The notes: a model not told the origin generated them from the letters alone. A DNA stretch of 64,000 nt from DATJZH01 sp052146815 (GCA_052146815.1 JBKQMG010000210.1:100485-164484), one strand, 5' to 3'. Counted from the first letter of the stretch, positions 1 through 8,569 are shown. Translations and numbers: made by a program.

Positions 1-126
1 AGTCGCGTGATCGCATGCGTTGGCCGCGGGAGCGGCCGGCATTGCTCAGGGGGGCGACTAGCGCCCTTCCCGTGGCCCCCACCACACTATTAGGTAAGGT
101 CGGTACCCCCGAGGAGAGGAGCGGGC

Positions 127-504
127 ATGGCGAACCAGACCGAACCTGGCACAACCGCTGCAGAAGAGCCAGGACGGTATGGCAGCGCGACGCGGGCCGC
201 TGATGCTGCCGAGGGCTTCATTGTGCCGCCAGGGCAGCCACCCGCCACCGGTCCGGCGGCTCAGCAGCCGGGCCTGCTCGCGGATCTGGCGGTCAGCGGC
301 GGCCCGAATCAGGAAGCGCTCCCCAGCTATCACGGCCGCCCGGTGTCCTGGATCGCGGTCTCCATCATCATGATCGGCTTCGTGATGGGCGGCTTCGGCC
401 TGGTCTTCGGGCCTACCTGGTGGGCGTTCTGGACAGGCGCCGGGGTGGCGGTCCTGGGCCTCCTCGTGGCCCTGGTCACCAATACCTTCGAGGACTGGTA
501 CTAA
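127..504 (+). CDS. small two-helix membrane protein, conserved hypothetical
   Basis: 125 aa. Residues 1-66 are polar and Pro/Ala/Gly rich, so probably disordered and cytoplasmic. An HGRPVSW motif follows at about 69-75, then two hydrophobic segments at about 74-94 and 98-117 joined by a short Gly/Pro/Trp turn, and an acidic FEDWY end. I recognise the HGxPxSW plus two-helix layout from unnamed small actinobacterial membrane proteins but know of no assigned function. The ATG has an AGGAG five bases upstream (117-121), which supports this start. It stands alone, ahead of a glycosylase-like gene on the same strand 88 bases away. A role at the membrane is inference from the helices only. Confidence 0.75.
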   Translation: MANQTEPGTTAAEEPGRYGSATRAADAAEGFIVPPGQPPATGPAAQQPGLLADLAVSGGPNQEALPSYHGRPVSWIAVSIIMIGFVMGGFGLVFGPTWWAFWTGAGVAVLGLLVALVTNTFEDWY

Positions 505-592
505 ATAAAACCGCCGGGTGAGCATCTGACTGGCCGCGGGGCCGCGGGACGCCAGGCGGCCGGATGTCAGAGGCTCCGGCTACGCTCCGCTG

Positions 593-1924
593 GTGGCCAG
601 ATTCAGCGTTCCGGCTCCGCAGCTCGCTCTTTCCCCGGATGAGGCGCGCCTGATCACCCTGCGCGCCCAGGGCTTCATCGGCACTGAAGGCCGCCGCGGC
701 GGCGTCCCCGGCATGCTCCGCCGGCTGGGCGCGGTGCAGCTGGACACCATCAGCGTGCTAGCCCGCTCGCATGAGCTCGTCGCCTATGCGCGTCTTGGTG
801 CCATCCCCAGGGAGCGCATCGAGCGGGCTTACTGGAACCCGGGCCGGCCAGGTGCCTTCGAGTACTGGTCGCATGCCGCCTGCGTGCTCCCGATCGAGGA
901 GTGGCCCTGGTATGCCTTCCGGCGCCGTGCGTTCCGGGCCCGCGGGATGCGCTGGCATCAGAGCCACGAGGATGTCTGCAAGCAGGTCCTGGCCAGAATC
1001 AGCGCCGAGGGCCCGCTGACCGCGACCGAGCTGGGCGGCGCCAAGAACGGCGGTGCCTGGTGGGACTGGTCAGACACCAAGATCGCCGTCGAATGGCTTC
1101 TCGACACCGGAGATGTCATCTGCGCGCGCCGCACCGGGTGGCGGCGGGTCTATGACCTGCCCGAGCGCGTACTGCCCCCCGAGCTCCTGCGCGCTGATCC
1201 CTCCGACGCGGAATGCCTGATCCACCTGGCCGGCGTCTGCGGCCGGGCGCTCGGCGTCGTCACCCGCGCTGACCTCACCGACTACCAGCGGCTGCGCAGC
1301 TTCGGCACCGGCAAGAACAGCGCAGGGCTGTCAGCCGAGGATGCCGCGCTGGCCGCGGGCCTGGTCCCGGTGGTCATCGGCGGCAGTACCGCCGGCCCGC
1401 CGCCGGCCGCAGCCTGGGCTGATCCCGCGGCACTGGACAGCGGTCCGGCCGACGGCCCTGCCGGTGAGGGCCCTCCCGATGACTCCGCCGCGGACGGTAC
1501 TGCCGCGGACCGCGGATCCGGTAGGCCGCCTGGCGCTGCTGCCGTGGGCCGCGGCCGGCACCGGGTGACACTGCTGTCCCCGTTCGACTCGCTTGTCTGG
1601 GACAGGAAGCGCACCCTGCGGATATTCGGCTTCGCGCACAGCCTGGAGGCCTATGTGCCGAGCGCCCGGCGCGTGCACGGCTACTACACGATGCCGCTGC
1701 TGGCCCGCGGCCAGCTCGTGGGGCGGGTGGATCCGGCCCGCAGCGGGCAGACGCTGGTCGCCCGCCAGCTGTCGGTCGACAAGCCATGGGCGGCGGAGGC
1801 GATGGCCAGGGCCCTGGTCGAGGCCGCGGCCTGGGTGGGCTGCGACACCGTCGCCATCGACCGGGTAAGCCCGCCGCCCCTGGAGCAGCGGCTGCGGTCC
1901 GCGCTCGCCGCAGCAGGCGCCTGA
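593..1924 (+). CDS. winged-helix DNA glycosylase-like protein, AlkX/YcaQ family (HTH_42)
   Basis: 443 aa, GTG start. The family (AlkZ/AlkX, DUF1006) consists of tandem winged-helix proteins that excise alkylated bases and open DNA interstrand crosslinks. The diagnostic motif is at about residues 48-62: V-Q-L-D-T-I followed by ARSHELV. The Q-x-D triad is the form I associate with the AlkX/YcaQ branch; Streptomyces AlkZ uses Q-x-Q. A conserved-looking SPFDSLVWDRKRTLRIFGF block lies in the C-terminal half. Between about residues 265 and 325 there is a Pro/Ala/Gly/Asp-rich insertion that looks disordered. Length otherwise fits the family (about 400 aa). No SD-like sequence is obvious before the GTG. 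A role in crosslink or alkylation repair is inferred from the family. Confidence 0.85.
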   Translation: MARFSVPAPQLALSPDEARLITLRAQGFIGTEGRRGGVPGMLRRLGAVQLDTISVLARSHELVAYARLGAIPRERIERAYWNPGRPGAFEYWSHAACVLPIEEWPWYAFRRRAFRARGMRWHQSHEDVCKQVLARISAEGPLTATELGGAKNGGAWWDWSDTKIAVEWLLDTGDVICARRTGWRRVYDLPERVLPPELLRADPSDAECLIHLAGVCGRALGVVTRADLTDYQRLRSFGTGKNSAGLSAEDAALAAGLVPVVIGGSTAGPPPAAAWADPAALDSGPADGPAGEGPPDDSAADGTAADRGSGRPPGAAAVGRGRHRVTLLSPFDSLVWDRKRTLRIFGFAHSLEAYVPSARRVHGYYTMPLLARGQLVGRVDPARSGQTLVARQLSVDKPWAAEAMARALVEAAAWVGCDTVAIDRVSPPPLEQRLRSALAAAGA

Positions 1925-2032
1925 CCGGCGCGGCTGGCCCGCGGCCGATGACCGGCTAGGTGCTGGCCAGCGACGGCTAAGCCGTGGTAGCTGACCGCCT
2001 GCTGGGTGAGCAGCGCGACGGAAGGCCGCAGA

Positions 2033-2758
2033 TCAGCCGAATTCGATCAGCTTCTCGCGGACCGCGACCATCACTGCTTCCATCCGCGAGTGGATCTGCA
2101 GCTTCTCCAGGATGTTGCGCACGTGGTTCTTGACCGTGTTCTCTGAGATGAACAGCTCCTTGGCGATGTCGCGATTGTTCATCCCGCGGGCCACGAGCTT
2201 GAGCACCTGCATTTCCCGGTCGGTCAGCCGCGGCGCCGGTACCGGCTGGACCTGCTCTTCCTGCTCTTCGTCCCGGCGGGCCAGGCTGGCGAACTCGGTC
2301 AGCAGCTTGGCTGCCATCGACGGGTTGATCAGCGACTGGCCGCCATGGACAGCCCGGACAGTGTCGGCCACCTCGTCCAGCGGCAGGTCCTTGAGCAGAT
2401 AGCCGCTGGCCCCGGCGCGGATGGCCTCGAACAGGTCTTCTTCCTCATCGCTGATCGTGAGCATGACGATCTTCGCGCTGGGCACGACCTCCTTCATCGC
2501 CCGGCAGGCCTCGATGCCGCTGCTGCGGGGCATCCGGATGTCCATCAGCACGATGTCGGGCAGGACCTCGCCGGCTTTCTCCACCGCCTCGGCGCCGTCG
2601 CTGGCCTCCCCCACCAGCTCGATGTCAGGCTCGGTGACCAGGACCATTTCCAGGCCGCGCCGGAAGAGGGCATGATCGTCGACGATCAGGGTCCGGATGG
2701 CATCGGGGCGCGCCGGGCCGCTGGTTCCCGCATCGGCCGTCCCGGTCGTGCCGTCCAT
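2033..2758 (-). CDS. NarL/FixJ-type response regulator, orphan
   Basis: 241 aa. After about 20 flexible residues comes a receiver domain (about 22-140) with the phospho-acceptor in LMDIRMP, an acidic pocket in IVDDHALF and the switch Lys in LLKDLP. A LuxR-type helix-turn-helix follows at about 175-237 (LTDREMQVLKLVARGMNNRDIA, SENTVKNHVRNIL). It is therefore a phosphorylation-controlled DNA-binding regulator. The start has a strong AAAGGAGGGG just upstream. No sensor kinase lies beside it. In Streptomyces a regulator of this class also sits next to hpf and the mtrAB-lpqB genes, so the position looks ancestral. The signal and target genes cannot be read from the window. Confidence 0.9.
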   Translation of the reverse strand: MDGTTGTADAGTSGPARPDAIRTLIVDDHALFRRGLEMVLVTEPDIELVGEASDGAEAVEKAGEVLPDIVLMDIRMPRSSGIEACRAMKEVVPSAKIVMLTISDEEEDLFEAIRAGASGYLLKDLPLDEVADTVRAVHGGQSLINPSMAAKLLTEFASLARRDEEQEEQVQPVPAPRLTDREMQVLKLVARGMNNRDIAKELFISENTVKNHVRNILEKLQIHSRMEAVMVAVREKLIEFG

Positions 2759-2869
2759 GCCCCTCCTTTCGCCGGCCGCTAGCCGCGCCAGGACGACTGC
2801 CCTGGCATCGCGCGATCAACCCTGGCTGACTGGCGGCCGGCTTGCAAGCTACCCTCTGCCCCGGCGCCG

Positions 2870-3655
2870 CTAGGCGCCGGCCAGTCGCGCGTTCGACGGC
2901 TGGCGGGCAGACTGCCCGTTCTGCCGGACCGGGGCGACGGCGTCCGGGTCCTGCGCGGCGGCGGCCTGATCCTCGATGAGGCGGAGCACTCCGTACTGGT
3001 AGCCGCGCCGCCGGTACACGACGCTCGGCAGGCTATCGCCAGCGTCACGGAACAGGAAGAAATCGTGACCGACTAGCTCCATCTCGAATAGGGCCTCGTC
3101 GATGGACATCGGCCGGGCAGCGTGGAATTTCTCCCGGACCACCAGCGGCCCGTCGCCTTCCATCTCGATCGGGACGACGTCGTCGACGATGCCAGTGTCG
3201 GTGAGATCGCCGTCAGCGGACCGGCCGGGCCGCGGGACCGCTGCCTGCGCCAGTCCTTCGCCTGATGCTCCGGCGGCACCCTGGTCCAGCGCGGCCGACG
3301 GCGAGCCGGCCTCGGGCAGGTCGATGAGCCGGATGGCAGAACGGCCGCCGTGCCGCCCCTTGCGCCGGTCGCTGGCGCGGCGCAGCCGCGACTCCAGCTT
3401 GGCGAAGGCAAGGTCAAAGGCCGCGAAACGGTCCTCGGCCGCCGCCTCGGCGCGGACGGAAGGCCCGCGGCAGGTGATGGTCAGCTCCACGCGCTCCTTG
3501 CGCCCTGACTGGCGCGGATTGCGCTCGGTCGACACCTCGACGTCGATCCTGATCGCCTTCTGGTCAAGTTTCTCGATCTTGGAGAGCTTCGCCGTAGCGT
3601 GCTTGCGGAAACGATCCAGCACGTCTGTGTGCCGGCCCTTGAAGATGATGTCCAC
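2870..3655 (-). CDS. hpf: long ribosome hibernation-promoting factor
   Basis: 261 aa from GTG 3655. Hibernation factors of the long type bind the 30S decoding region and dimerise 70S ribosomes into inactive 100S particles in stress or stationary phase. The N-terminal domain (residues 1-95) starts VDIIFKGRHTDV and carries the basic RNA-binding face. A Gly/Ala/Ser linker covers about 110-180. The C-terminal dimerisation domain (about 195-245) includes VVREKFHAARPMSIDEA and HDFFLFRDA, which is typical. I chose the GTG because AAGGGGG lies seven bases before it and homologues begin at this point; the open frame continues upstream but without family similarity. A predicted promoter lies about 160 bases upstream. 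Confidence 0.92.
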   Translation of the reverse strand: MDIIFKGRHTDVLDRFRKHATAKLSKIEKLDQKAIRIDVEVSTERNPRQSGRKERVELTITCRGPSVRAEAAAEDRFAAFDLAFAKLESRLRRASDRRKGRHGGRSAIRLIDLPEAGSPSAALDQGAAGASGEGLAQAAVPRPGRSADGDLTDTGIVDDVVPIEMEGDGPLVVREKFHAARPMSIDEALFEMELVGHDFFLFRDAGDSLPSVVYRRRGYQYGVLRLIEDQAAAAQDPDAVAPVRQNGQSARQPSNARLAGA

Positions 3656-3778
3656 TGAGGAACCCCCTTCTGCCCGGTCTCGTGGCGGCACCCGCCCGGC
3701 CGACCTGGTCTTCGTCCCCACATCCGCCTGCTGAGAGGTTCGCGGCTCTCGTTGTGCCACTACTGCCCTTCTCCCTGT

Positions 3779-3801
3779 CCAGGAGACATCTGATCTCCTG
3801 G
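3779..3801 (-). promoter_or_regulatory. inverted repeat in the hpf leader
   Basis: CCAGGAGA and TCTCCTGG form a perfect 8-bp inverted repeat with a 7-base gap. It lies about 16 bases downstream of the predicted hpf -10 element, so it could be an operator or a 5' stem in the leader RNA. Its stem contains an AGGAG that would be hidden when paired, but no good start codon follows nearby. Confidence 0.35.
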
Positions 3802-3816
3802 CGAGGGCAGGTCTTA

Positions 3817-3847
3817 CTTCTAAGCCGCACCGTGATCAGTCGACCAA
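3817..3847 (-). promoter_or_regulatory. candidate hpf promoter
   Basis: On the minus strand TTGGTC (3847-3842) is followed after 19 bases by TAGAAG (3822-3817), or after 18 by TTAGAA. Both hexamers are imperfect. Position and strand suit hpf. Confidence 0.35.
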
Positions 3848-3892
3848 AAGTCGCCTTACGTGGGCCGTTTCGCCTGCGGCTGGCATCGGCTT

Positions 3893-3931
3893 GCCGGGGC
3901 GGGCGTCCCCCTGACGGGGATGCCTGCCCGG
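3893..3931 (-). terminator. GC-rich hairpin downstream of lpqB
   Basis: GCCGGGGCGGGCGTCCCC pairs almost fully with a downstream GGGG(A)TGCCTGCCCGGC, with a loop of about five bases. No T-run follows. It lies 112 bases past the lpqB stop and before the hpf promoter, so it may end the mtr-lpqB transcript; actinobacterial terminators often lack U-tracts. Confidence 0.4.
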
Positions 3932-4042
3932 CGCAACCACGGACCCGGACGGGTGCCATAACCCTGACGCTAGCCCCAACGAGACCCGGATGTCCCCAGT
4001 GGGGTCGCACAACTTCTGGGAGGCCGCCCGGCCCCGCAAAGG

Positions 4043-5830
4043 TCAGCCGGGATAGCTCGGATACTGAGCCCCGTTATCCGCGCTGGTGCGCATCCACAGT
4101 GCGTTGGGACCCGAGGAGCGGTAGATCTGGCCGCTGGCCGTCCCGGCCGCCAGGCCGGCCCCGTCGGTCGTCACCCACACGGTTCCCGGCTCGGCCTGAA
4201 GCTGGGTCGGGATACCGCCATCGACGGGCACCTCATAGAGGCTGGCGTGCGGGCCGGGACTGCCCAGGACCAGGAGGTCGTCGTCGCTGTACCACATCAC
4301 CTGGGTCGGATCGGTGATGCCGGTACCGGCCGAGGTCGTATGCGGCTCGATGCCTCCCGGCGGATTATCGGGGCTGATCGCGCCGATCGCGATCTGCCGC
4401 TGGCCGCCCGGAGTCCGCAGGATCATCGCCGCCCGGACGCCGTCCGGCGCCACCTGGAAGTCGGAGATCTGGTTCTCGCCGAGCTGGCCGGGAATCAGGT
4501 TCTGGCCGCGAGGTGTCAGCAGCCAGACGTAGTTGCTGGTGGTCAACCACACGTCACCCTGCGGGTCCCAGCTCAGCGAACCGCAGTTACCAGAGGTAAT
4601 GAAATGCGTCATCAGCGGGCCCTTCGACCTGGCCGGGCCCGAGTAGACGACGCATCCCTTCCGGCCGGAGGCGGCGATGCCCGCGATCCGGGTGCCTTGC
4701 GGCGATACCGCGATCGCGCGCAGCGACCGCCCGGAGAAAGCCGGCACGGGACGGGAGACGCCGGTCTGCAGCGTGTCAGCCGCGTGATCGGTCAGGTAGT
4801 AGAGGACCGCTGACGGCTGAGCCGCCGGCAGCAGGCTGGTGTAGGCCTGCTGGAGCTGGAACTGCCGTCCGCCGAAGCGCTGGACGACACCGTTGATCTC
4901 CAGCTGCACTGACTGGGCGACGGGCGCCTGGCCGTAGGAATTGCTGGTCAGGGTCCAGACAAGCTGCGCGGCCATGTCGCGGCGGACCGCCGGGCTCGCC
5001 TTCGCGGCCGCTTTGCCCCTCAGATCGACGACCGCGGTGGAGCCGCTGATCCGCACTGAGGGACTGGTGATGCCGCGGGGGAAACGCGTGCTGACGGCGC
5101 CGGACAGCAGACCGGGCGGGTCGGTGTGCAGCGCTGTCACCAGACGCCTCGCCACGTCGGTGTTGGCGTACGACTGCGGGACGAAAACCGGGTTTGGCAC
5201 CAGCAGCGACCCGGACTGCGCGAAGAAGTAGATGTTGTGCGGGGCGTAGACCTTGACGAAATCAGGCTGGGTGAGCAGCAGGGATGTATCAAACGGCAGC
5301 TTGGAGATCCGCCACCGGCCTGCGAGCTGCTCCAGCGTGAAGTCGTAGCTCCTGGCCCCCGACGAGGTCCGGTACTGGCCGCTGTCGGTCAGGGTCACCA
5401 GCTGCTGGCCGCGGACGGTGACTTCTTGCGTCGCCGGGCCGCCGTTGGCGCTGTGGATGACAATCGGCGGGCGGAAGTCCAGCTGGCTTGTCATGACGTT
5501 GGCCGCCACGCCCGGGCGCCACTGCCGGTTCTGCGCGGCCGTGAGGAACAGGCGGGCAGCGTGGTAGTCATTCTGAAAGCTGGCGCTGGCGTGCAGGAAA
5601 CCGAGCACGATCTGGTTTTGCGACCAGTTGGATCCGGGCCCCACCGCCAGCAGCTGCGGATACTGCTGTCCCACGCCATTGCCGGCTCTGGCCGCCTGCA
5701 CGCTGCCGCCCGTCGGGATGTTCGCGCACCCGCTGGCCGCAAGGGCGGCGGCTACCACCGCGCCGGCCCAGATCCGCCGCCAGGCCGCGGCCGCGCCGCG
5801 CGTCAGCGCCGGCCGGCCAGGCCTAGCCAC
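4043..5830 (-). CDS. lpqB: lipoprotein LpqB, MtrAB accessory protein
   Basis: 595 aa from GTG 5830. LpqB is a surface lipoprotein that interacts with the sensor MtrB and modulates MtrA phosphorylation. The N-terminus has Arg residues, a hydrophobic stretch and a lipobox ending ALAASGC at about residue 33, giving a lipid-anchored extracellular protein. A GerMN-like region follows (LDFRPPIVIHS, then LFLTAAQNRQW and SVQLEINGVVQRF), then a beta-propeller-like C-terminal half (GDVWLTTSNYVWLL, QISDFQVAPDGVRAAMI). The GTG overlaps the end of mtrB by 8 bases, so translation is probably coupled; no separate SD is visible. The open frame continues upstream inside mtrB in another register, but that part has no lipoprotein features. 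Confidence 0.92.
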   Translation of the reverse strand: MARPGRPALTRGAAAAWRRIWAGAVVAAALAASGCANIPTGGSVQAARAGNGVGQQYPQLLAVGPGSNWSQNQIVLGFLHASASFQNDYHAARLFLTAAQNRQWRPGVAANVMTSQLDFRPPIVIHSANGGPATQEVTVRGQQLVTLTDSGQYRTSSGARSYDFTLEQLAGRWRISKLPFDTSLLLTQPDFVKVYAPHNIYFFAQSGSLLVPNPVFVPQSYANTDVARRLVTALHTDPPGLLSGAVSTRFPRGITSPSVRISGSTAVVDLRGKAAAKASPAVRRDMAAQLVWTLTSNSYGQAPVAQSVQLEINGVVQRFGGRQFQLQQAYTSLLPAAQPSAVLYYLTDHAADTLQTGVSRPVPAFSGRSLRAIAVSPQGTRIAGIAASGRKGCVVYSGPARSKGPLMTHFITSGNCGSLSWDPQGDVWLTTSNYVWLLTPRGQNLIPGQLGENQISDFQVAPDGVRAAMILRTPGGQRQIAIGAISPDNPPGGIEPHTTSAGTGITDPTQVMWYSDDDLLVLGSPGPHASLYEVPVDGGIPTQLQAEPGTVWVTTDGAGLAAGTASGQIYRSSGPNALWMRTSADNGAQYPSYPG

Positions 5831-7787
5831 GTGCCGCCGCCCGGCTGTCCGCTGCGGCACTCCCCGCTGAACTGCCCGCCGTGCCGGTCCCCGCCGTACC
5901 GTTGGCCGCCGGGCTGTTGCGTCCCGCCCTGCTTTCCTCCGCCGTGCCGCCTGCTGCGCTGCCGGCAGGCCGCGCCACCGTGGCGGACTCCGGTGCCAGT
6001 GCCCCGGTGGTCGCCGCGGCGTCATGGCCGTGACCGGCCAGCGGACCGGTCGTCGGATCCAGGTCAGGCTCATCGCCGGGCGGCCAGTCAGGCGCCGGGG
6101 TAACGGTGCCGGTCCGGGCTGCGGGCGCGAGGGCGTCCAGGTCCGCCTCGTCCGGGCCGAGCGGCAGCGGCGAGCCGACCAGTTCACCGCGGACCGTCCT
6201 CGGCAGCGTAAGCCGGAACACCGACCCGCGTCCCGGCTCGCCCCACGCCTCCAGCCATCCGCCGTGCAGCCGGGCATCCTCGAGCGCGATCGACAGCCCG
6301 AGGCCCGTTCCGCCCGTTGTCCGGGCACGCGCCGGGTCGGCCCGCCAGAAGCGGTCGAAGACGAGCTGCTCCTCGCCGGGACGCAAGCCGACACCGTAGT
6401 CGCGGACCGCCACCGCGACGGCGTCCCTGTCGCCGGCCACCGTGACGACGGCATCCCGGTTCTCGCCGTGCTCAACCGCATTGACCAGAAGATTCCGCAG
6501 AATCCGCTCCAGCCGGCGGCGGTCCACCTCCGCGACGCACGGCTCCGGCGGCAGCCGGAACTCGATTTTCGCGGATCGCCGCTCAGCGAGCTGCTGGGCC
6601 ACGTCCGCCGAATGGCGCACGATGTCGCAGATATCAACCGGCTCGGCGTCCAGGGTGGCCGCGTTGGCGTCGTACCTGCTGATCTCCAGCAGGTCGATGA
6701 GCAGCGACTCAAAACGCTCGAGCTGGCTCTCCAGCAGTTCTGCGGACCGGGACACGTCGGGCTTCAGCGAGTCCCGCGCTCCGAAGATCACCTCAGCCGC
6801 GATCCTGATGGTGGTCATCGGCGTGCGCAGCTCATGCGAGACGTCAGAGACAAACTGACGCTGAACCTGGGAGAGCTCCTCAAGCTCGGCCATCTTGTCC
6901 TTGAGGCTGGCGGCCATCTCGTTGAATGAGGTCGCAAGCGCTGCCAGCTCATCCGATCCGCGTACCGGAATGCGGTCATCGAGCCTGCCGGTCGACAGGC
7001 GCCGGGCTGCCTGCGCGGCCTGCTGGACCGGGACCACCACCCAGCGGGTCACCAGGCCCGCGATGGCCGCCACGAGGAACACCAGGGCGATTCCCACAAA
7101 GAGCAGCGTGTTGTGCACCAGCGCGAGATTCTGCTGCTCCTGCGTCAGCGGGAAAAAGTAATACAGCTGGTAGATACTCCCGAATGGGGCGCCGAAGACG
7201 TAGCCGGCCACCGGGTTTTTCGACTGGCCGAAGCGCAGGACCGCGGAAACGAAACTCGGGCTGGCGACATGGTCCTTCCGGTCAAGCTCCACTTTCTGCA
7301 CCAGCTTGACCGGGATCGTGCCAGCGTAAATGCCGACCGTCGAGCCCTTGCTGTAGACCGGCGGCCCGCTTCTGTCAGCGATCACCGCGACGCCGTAATC
7401 GCTGCCGGAGACTCCCTGCGGGCCGAGTTCCTGGGCGATGTTGTACATAAGCGACGACGTATTGCCGGTCGGGCGCGAATAGACGTCCTTCTGGCTCTGC
7501 ACCGTCCCGAGGGCGCTGTCGACCTGGCTGGTGGCTGCCTTGATCTTGCTCGCCAGCAGGCTCGCGGTGATCTGCTGCATCAGGAAGACGCCGAGGGCTG
7601 ACACCACGATCGCCGAGATCACCAGGGTCGTCGTGACCACGCGCAGCTGCAGTGAGCTATGCCAGCGGACGCGCATCCGGGTCAGCAGCCCCGCGCCGCC
7701 ATCGCCGAGCGCCGACAAAAAGCGCCCGAGCACGCTCAGCCAGCGCGCTGGCCAGGGACGGCCGTTCCCGGTGGCCGCCTCGGTCAT
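5823..7787 (-). CDS. mtrB: two-component sensor histidine kinase MtrB
   Basis: 654 aa. MtrB is the membrane sensor for MtrA. A TM helix lies at about 54-76, a periplasmic sensor at about 77-225, a second TM at about 226-248, then HAMP (TRWVVVPVQQAAQAARRL), the dimerisation box with the phospho-acceptor His in SDVSHELRTPMT, and the ATPase with N, G1 and G2 boxes (NLLVNAVEHG, VRDYGVGL, GGTGLGLSIA). The catalytic core ends at about residue 525. The last 125 residues are a Pro/Ala/Gly/Thr/Ser-rich tail of no recognisable fold. ATG 7787 has GGAGAAGGG just upstream. The gene lies 55 bases after mtrA and overlaps lpqB by 8 bases, so the three form one operon. Confidence 0.95.
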   Translation of the reverse strand: MTEAATGNGRPWPARWLSVLGRFLSALGDGGAGLLTRMRVRWHSSLQLRVVTTTLVISAIVVSALGVFLMQQITASLLASKIKAATSQVDSALGTVQSQKDVYSRPTGNTSSLMYNIAQELGPQGVSGSDYGVAVIADRSGPPVYSKGSTVGIYAGTIPVKLVQKVELDRKDHVASPSFVSAVLRFGQSKNPVAGYVFGAPFGSIYQLYYFFPLTQEQQNLALVHNTLLFVGIALVFLVAAIAGLVTRWVVVPVQQAAQAARRLSTGRLDDRIPVRGSDELAALATSFNEMAASLKDKMAELEELSQVQRQFVSDVSHELRTPMTTIRIAAEVIFGARDSLKPDVSRSAELLESQLERFESLLIDLLEISRYDANAATLDAEPVDICDIVRHSADVAQQLAERRSAKIEFRLPPEPCVAEVDRRRLERILRNLLVNAVEHGENRDAVVTVAGDRDAVAVAVRDYGVGLRPGEEQLVFDRFWRADPARARTTGGTGLGLSIALEDARLHGGWLEAWGEPGRGSVFRLTLPRTVRGELVGSPLPLGPDEADLDALAPAARTGTVTPAPDWPPGDEPDLDPTTGPLAGHGHDAAATTGALAPESATVARPAGSAAGGTAEESRAGRNSPAANGTAGTGTAGSSAGSAAADSRAAARG

Positions 7788-7842
7788 GACCCTTCTCCGC
7801 GCACCCGTGTCCTCTTCATGCGTGCTGGGCCGGGGCGCCCGG

Positions 7843-8529
7843 TCAGCCTGGGCCCGCCTTGTAGCCGACGCCGCGGACGGTCACGACGATCTCCGGCCGC
7901 TCCGGATCCTTCTCGATCTTGGCCCGCAGCCGCTGCACGTGAACATTCACCAGGCGGGTATCGGCCGCGTGCCGGTAACCCCACACCTGCTCGAGCAGTA
8001 CCTCCCTAGTGAATACCTGGCGAGGCTTCCTGGCCAGCGCCACCAGCAGGTCAAACTCCAGCGGCGTGAGGTTCAGCGGCTCGCCGGCCCGGTGCACCGA
8101 ATGGCCGGCCACGTCGATGGTCACGTCACCGATGGTCAGAACCTCCGGCGCCGGGTCGTCGGTGCGCCGCAGCCTGGCTCGCACGCGGGCGATCAGCACC
8201 TTCGACTGGAAGGGCTTGACGATGTAGTCGTCGGCTCCGGATTCCAGCCCGAGCACGACGTCGACCGTGTCGGTCTTGGCCGTCAGCATGACGATCGGCA
8301 CGCCTGACTCGGCCCGGATCTGACGGCATACGTCAATGCCATCCAGGCCGGGCAGCATCAGGTCCAGCAGGACAAGATCCGGCCTGGTGTCCCGGAAGGC
8401 ATCCAGTGCCCTGTCGCCGTCGGCGACGAACGTCGGCTCGAAGCCTTCGCCGCGAAGAACAATTCCCAGCATCTCGGCAAGGGCGGCGTCGTCATCGACG
8501 ACCAGCACGCGACCTTTCATAATCCCCAT
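7843..8529 (-). CDS. mtrA: response regulator MtrA (OmpR/PhoB type)
   Basis: 228 aa from ATG 8529. In actinobacteria MtrA binds targets in cell-wall hydrolase, division and antibiotic genes. The receiver has RVLVVDDDAALAEM, the phospho-Asp in LVLLDLMLPGLDG, Thr in VMLTAK and Lys in IVKPF. The winged helix has LTPLEFDLLVALARKPRQVF and VNVHVQRLRAKIEKDP. The ATG gives the same length I recall for M. tuberculosis MtrA (228 aa). A second ATG at 8520 is possible. The SD is weak (GTGGA). It lies 40 bases after mtnA on the same strand. Confidence 0.95.
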   Translation of the reverse strand: MGIMKGRVLVVDDDAALAEMLGIVLRGEGFEPTFVADGDRALDAFRDTRPDLVLLDLMLPGLDGIDVCRQIRAESGVPIVMLTAKTDTVDVVLGLESGADDYIVKPFQSKVLIARVRARLRRTDDPAPEVLTIGDVTIDVAGHSVHRAGEPLNLTPLEFDLLVALARKPRQVFTREVLLEQVWGYRHAADTRLVNVHVQRLRAKIEKDPERPEIVVTVRGVGYKAGPG

Positions 8530-8569
8530 CGTTCCACGTAAGAGGCGGCTCGGGGACTTTCCGCGACGG

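Larger units (their letters stand above)
3656..4042. other. 387-base intergenic region between lpqB and hpf
   Basis: No convincing gene. From the lpqB side it holds a GC-rich near-perfect hairpin (3893-3931), a candidate hpf promoter (3817-3847), an 8-bp perfect inverted repeat (3779-3801) at the expected 5' end of the hpf transcript, and the hpf SD. In Streptomyces a ComF-like phosphoribosyltransferase gene occupies the equivalent place; it is missing here. Confidence 0.7.

Noticed and set aside
1973..1985. Terminator between the AlkX-like gene and the response regulator
   Set aside because: The ACGGC-TAA-GCCGT stem is only 5 bp with a 3-base loop and no T-run; too weak to list as a feature.
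5831..6712. Upstream extension of the lpqB frame into mtrB
   Set aside because: It overlaps the MtrB kinase domain and would place the lipoprotein signal in the middle of the protein; GTG 5830 gives a normal LpqB.
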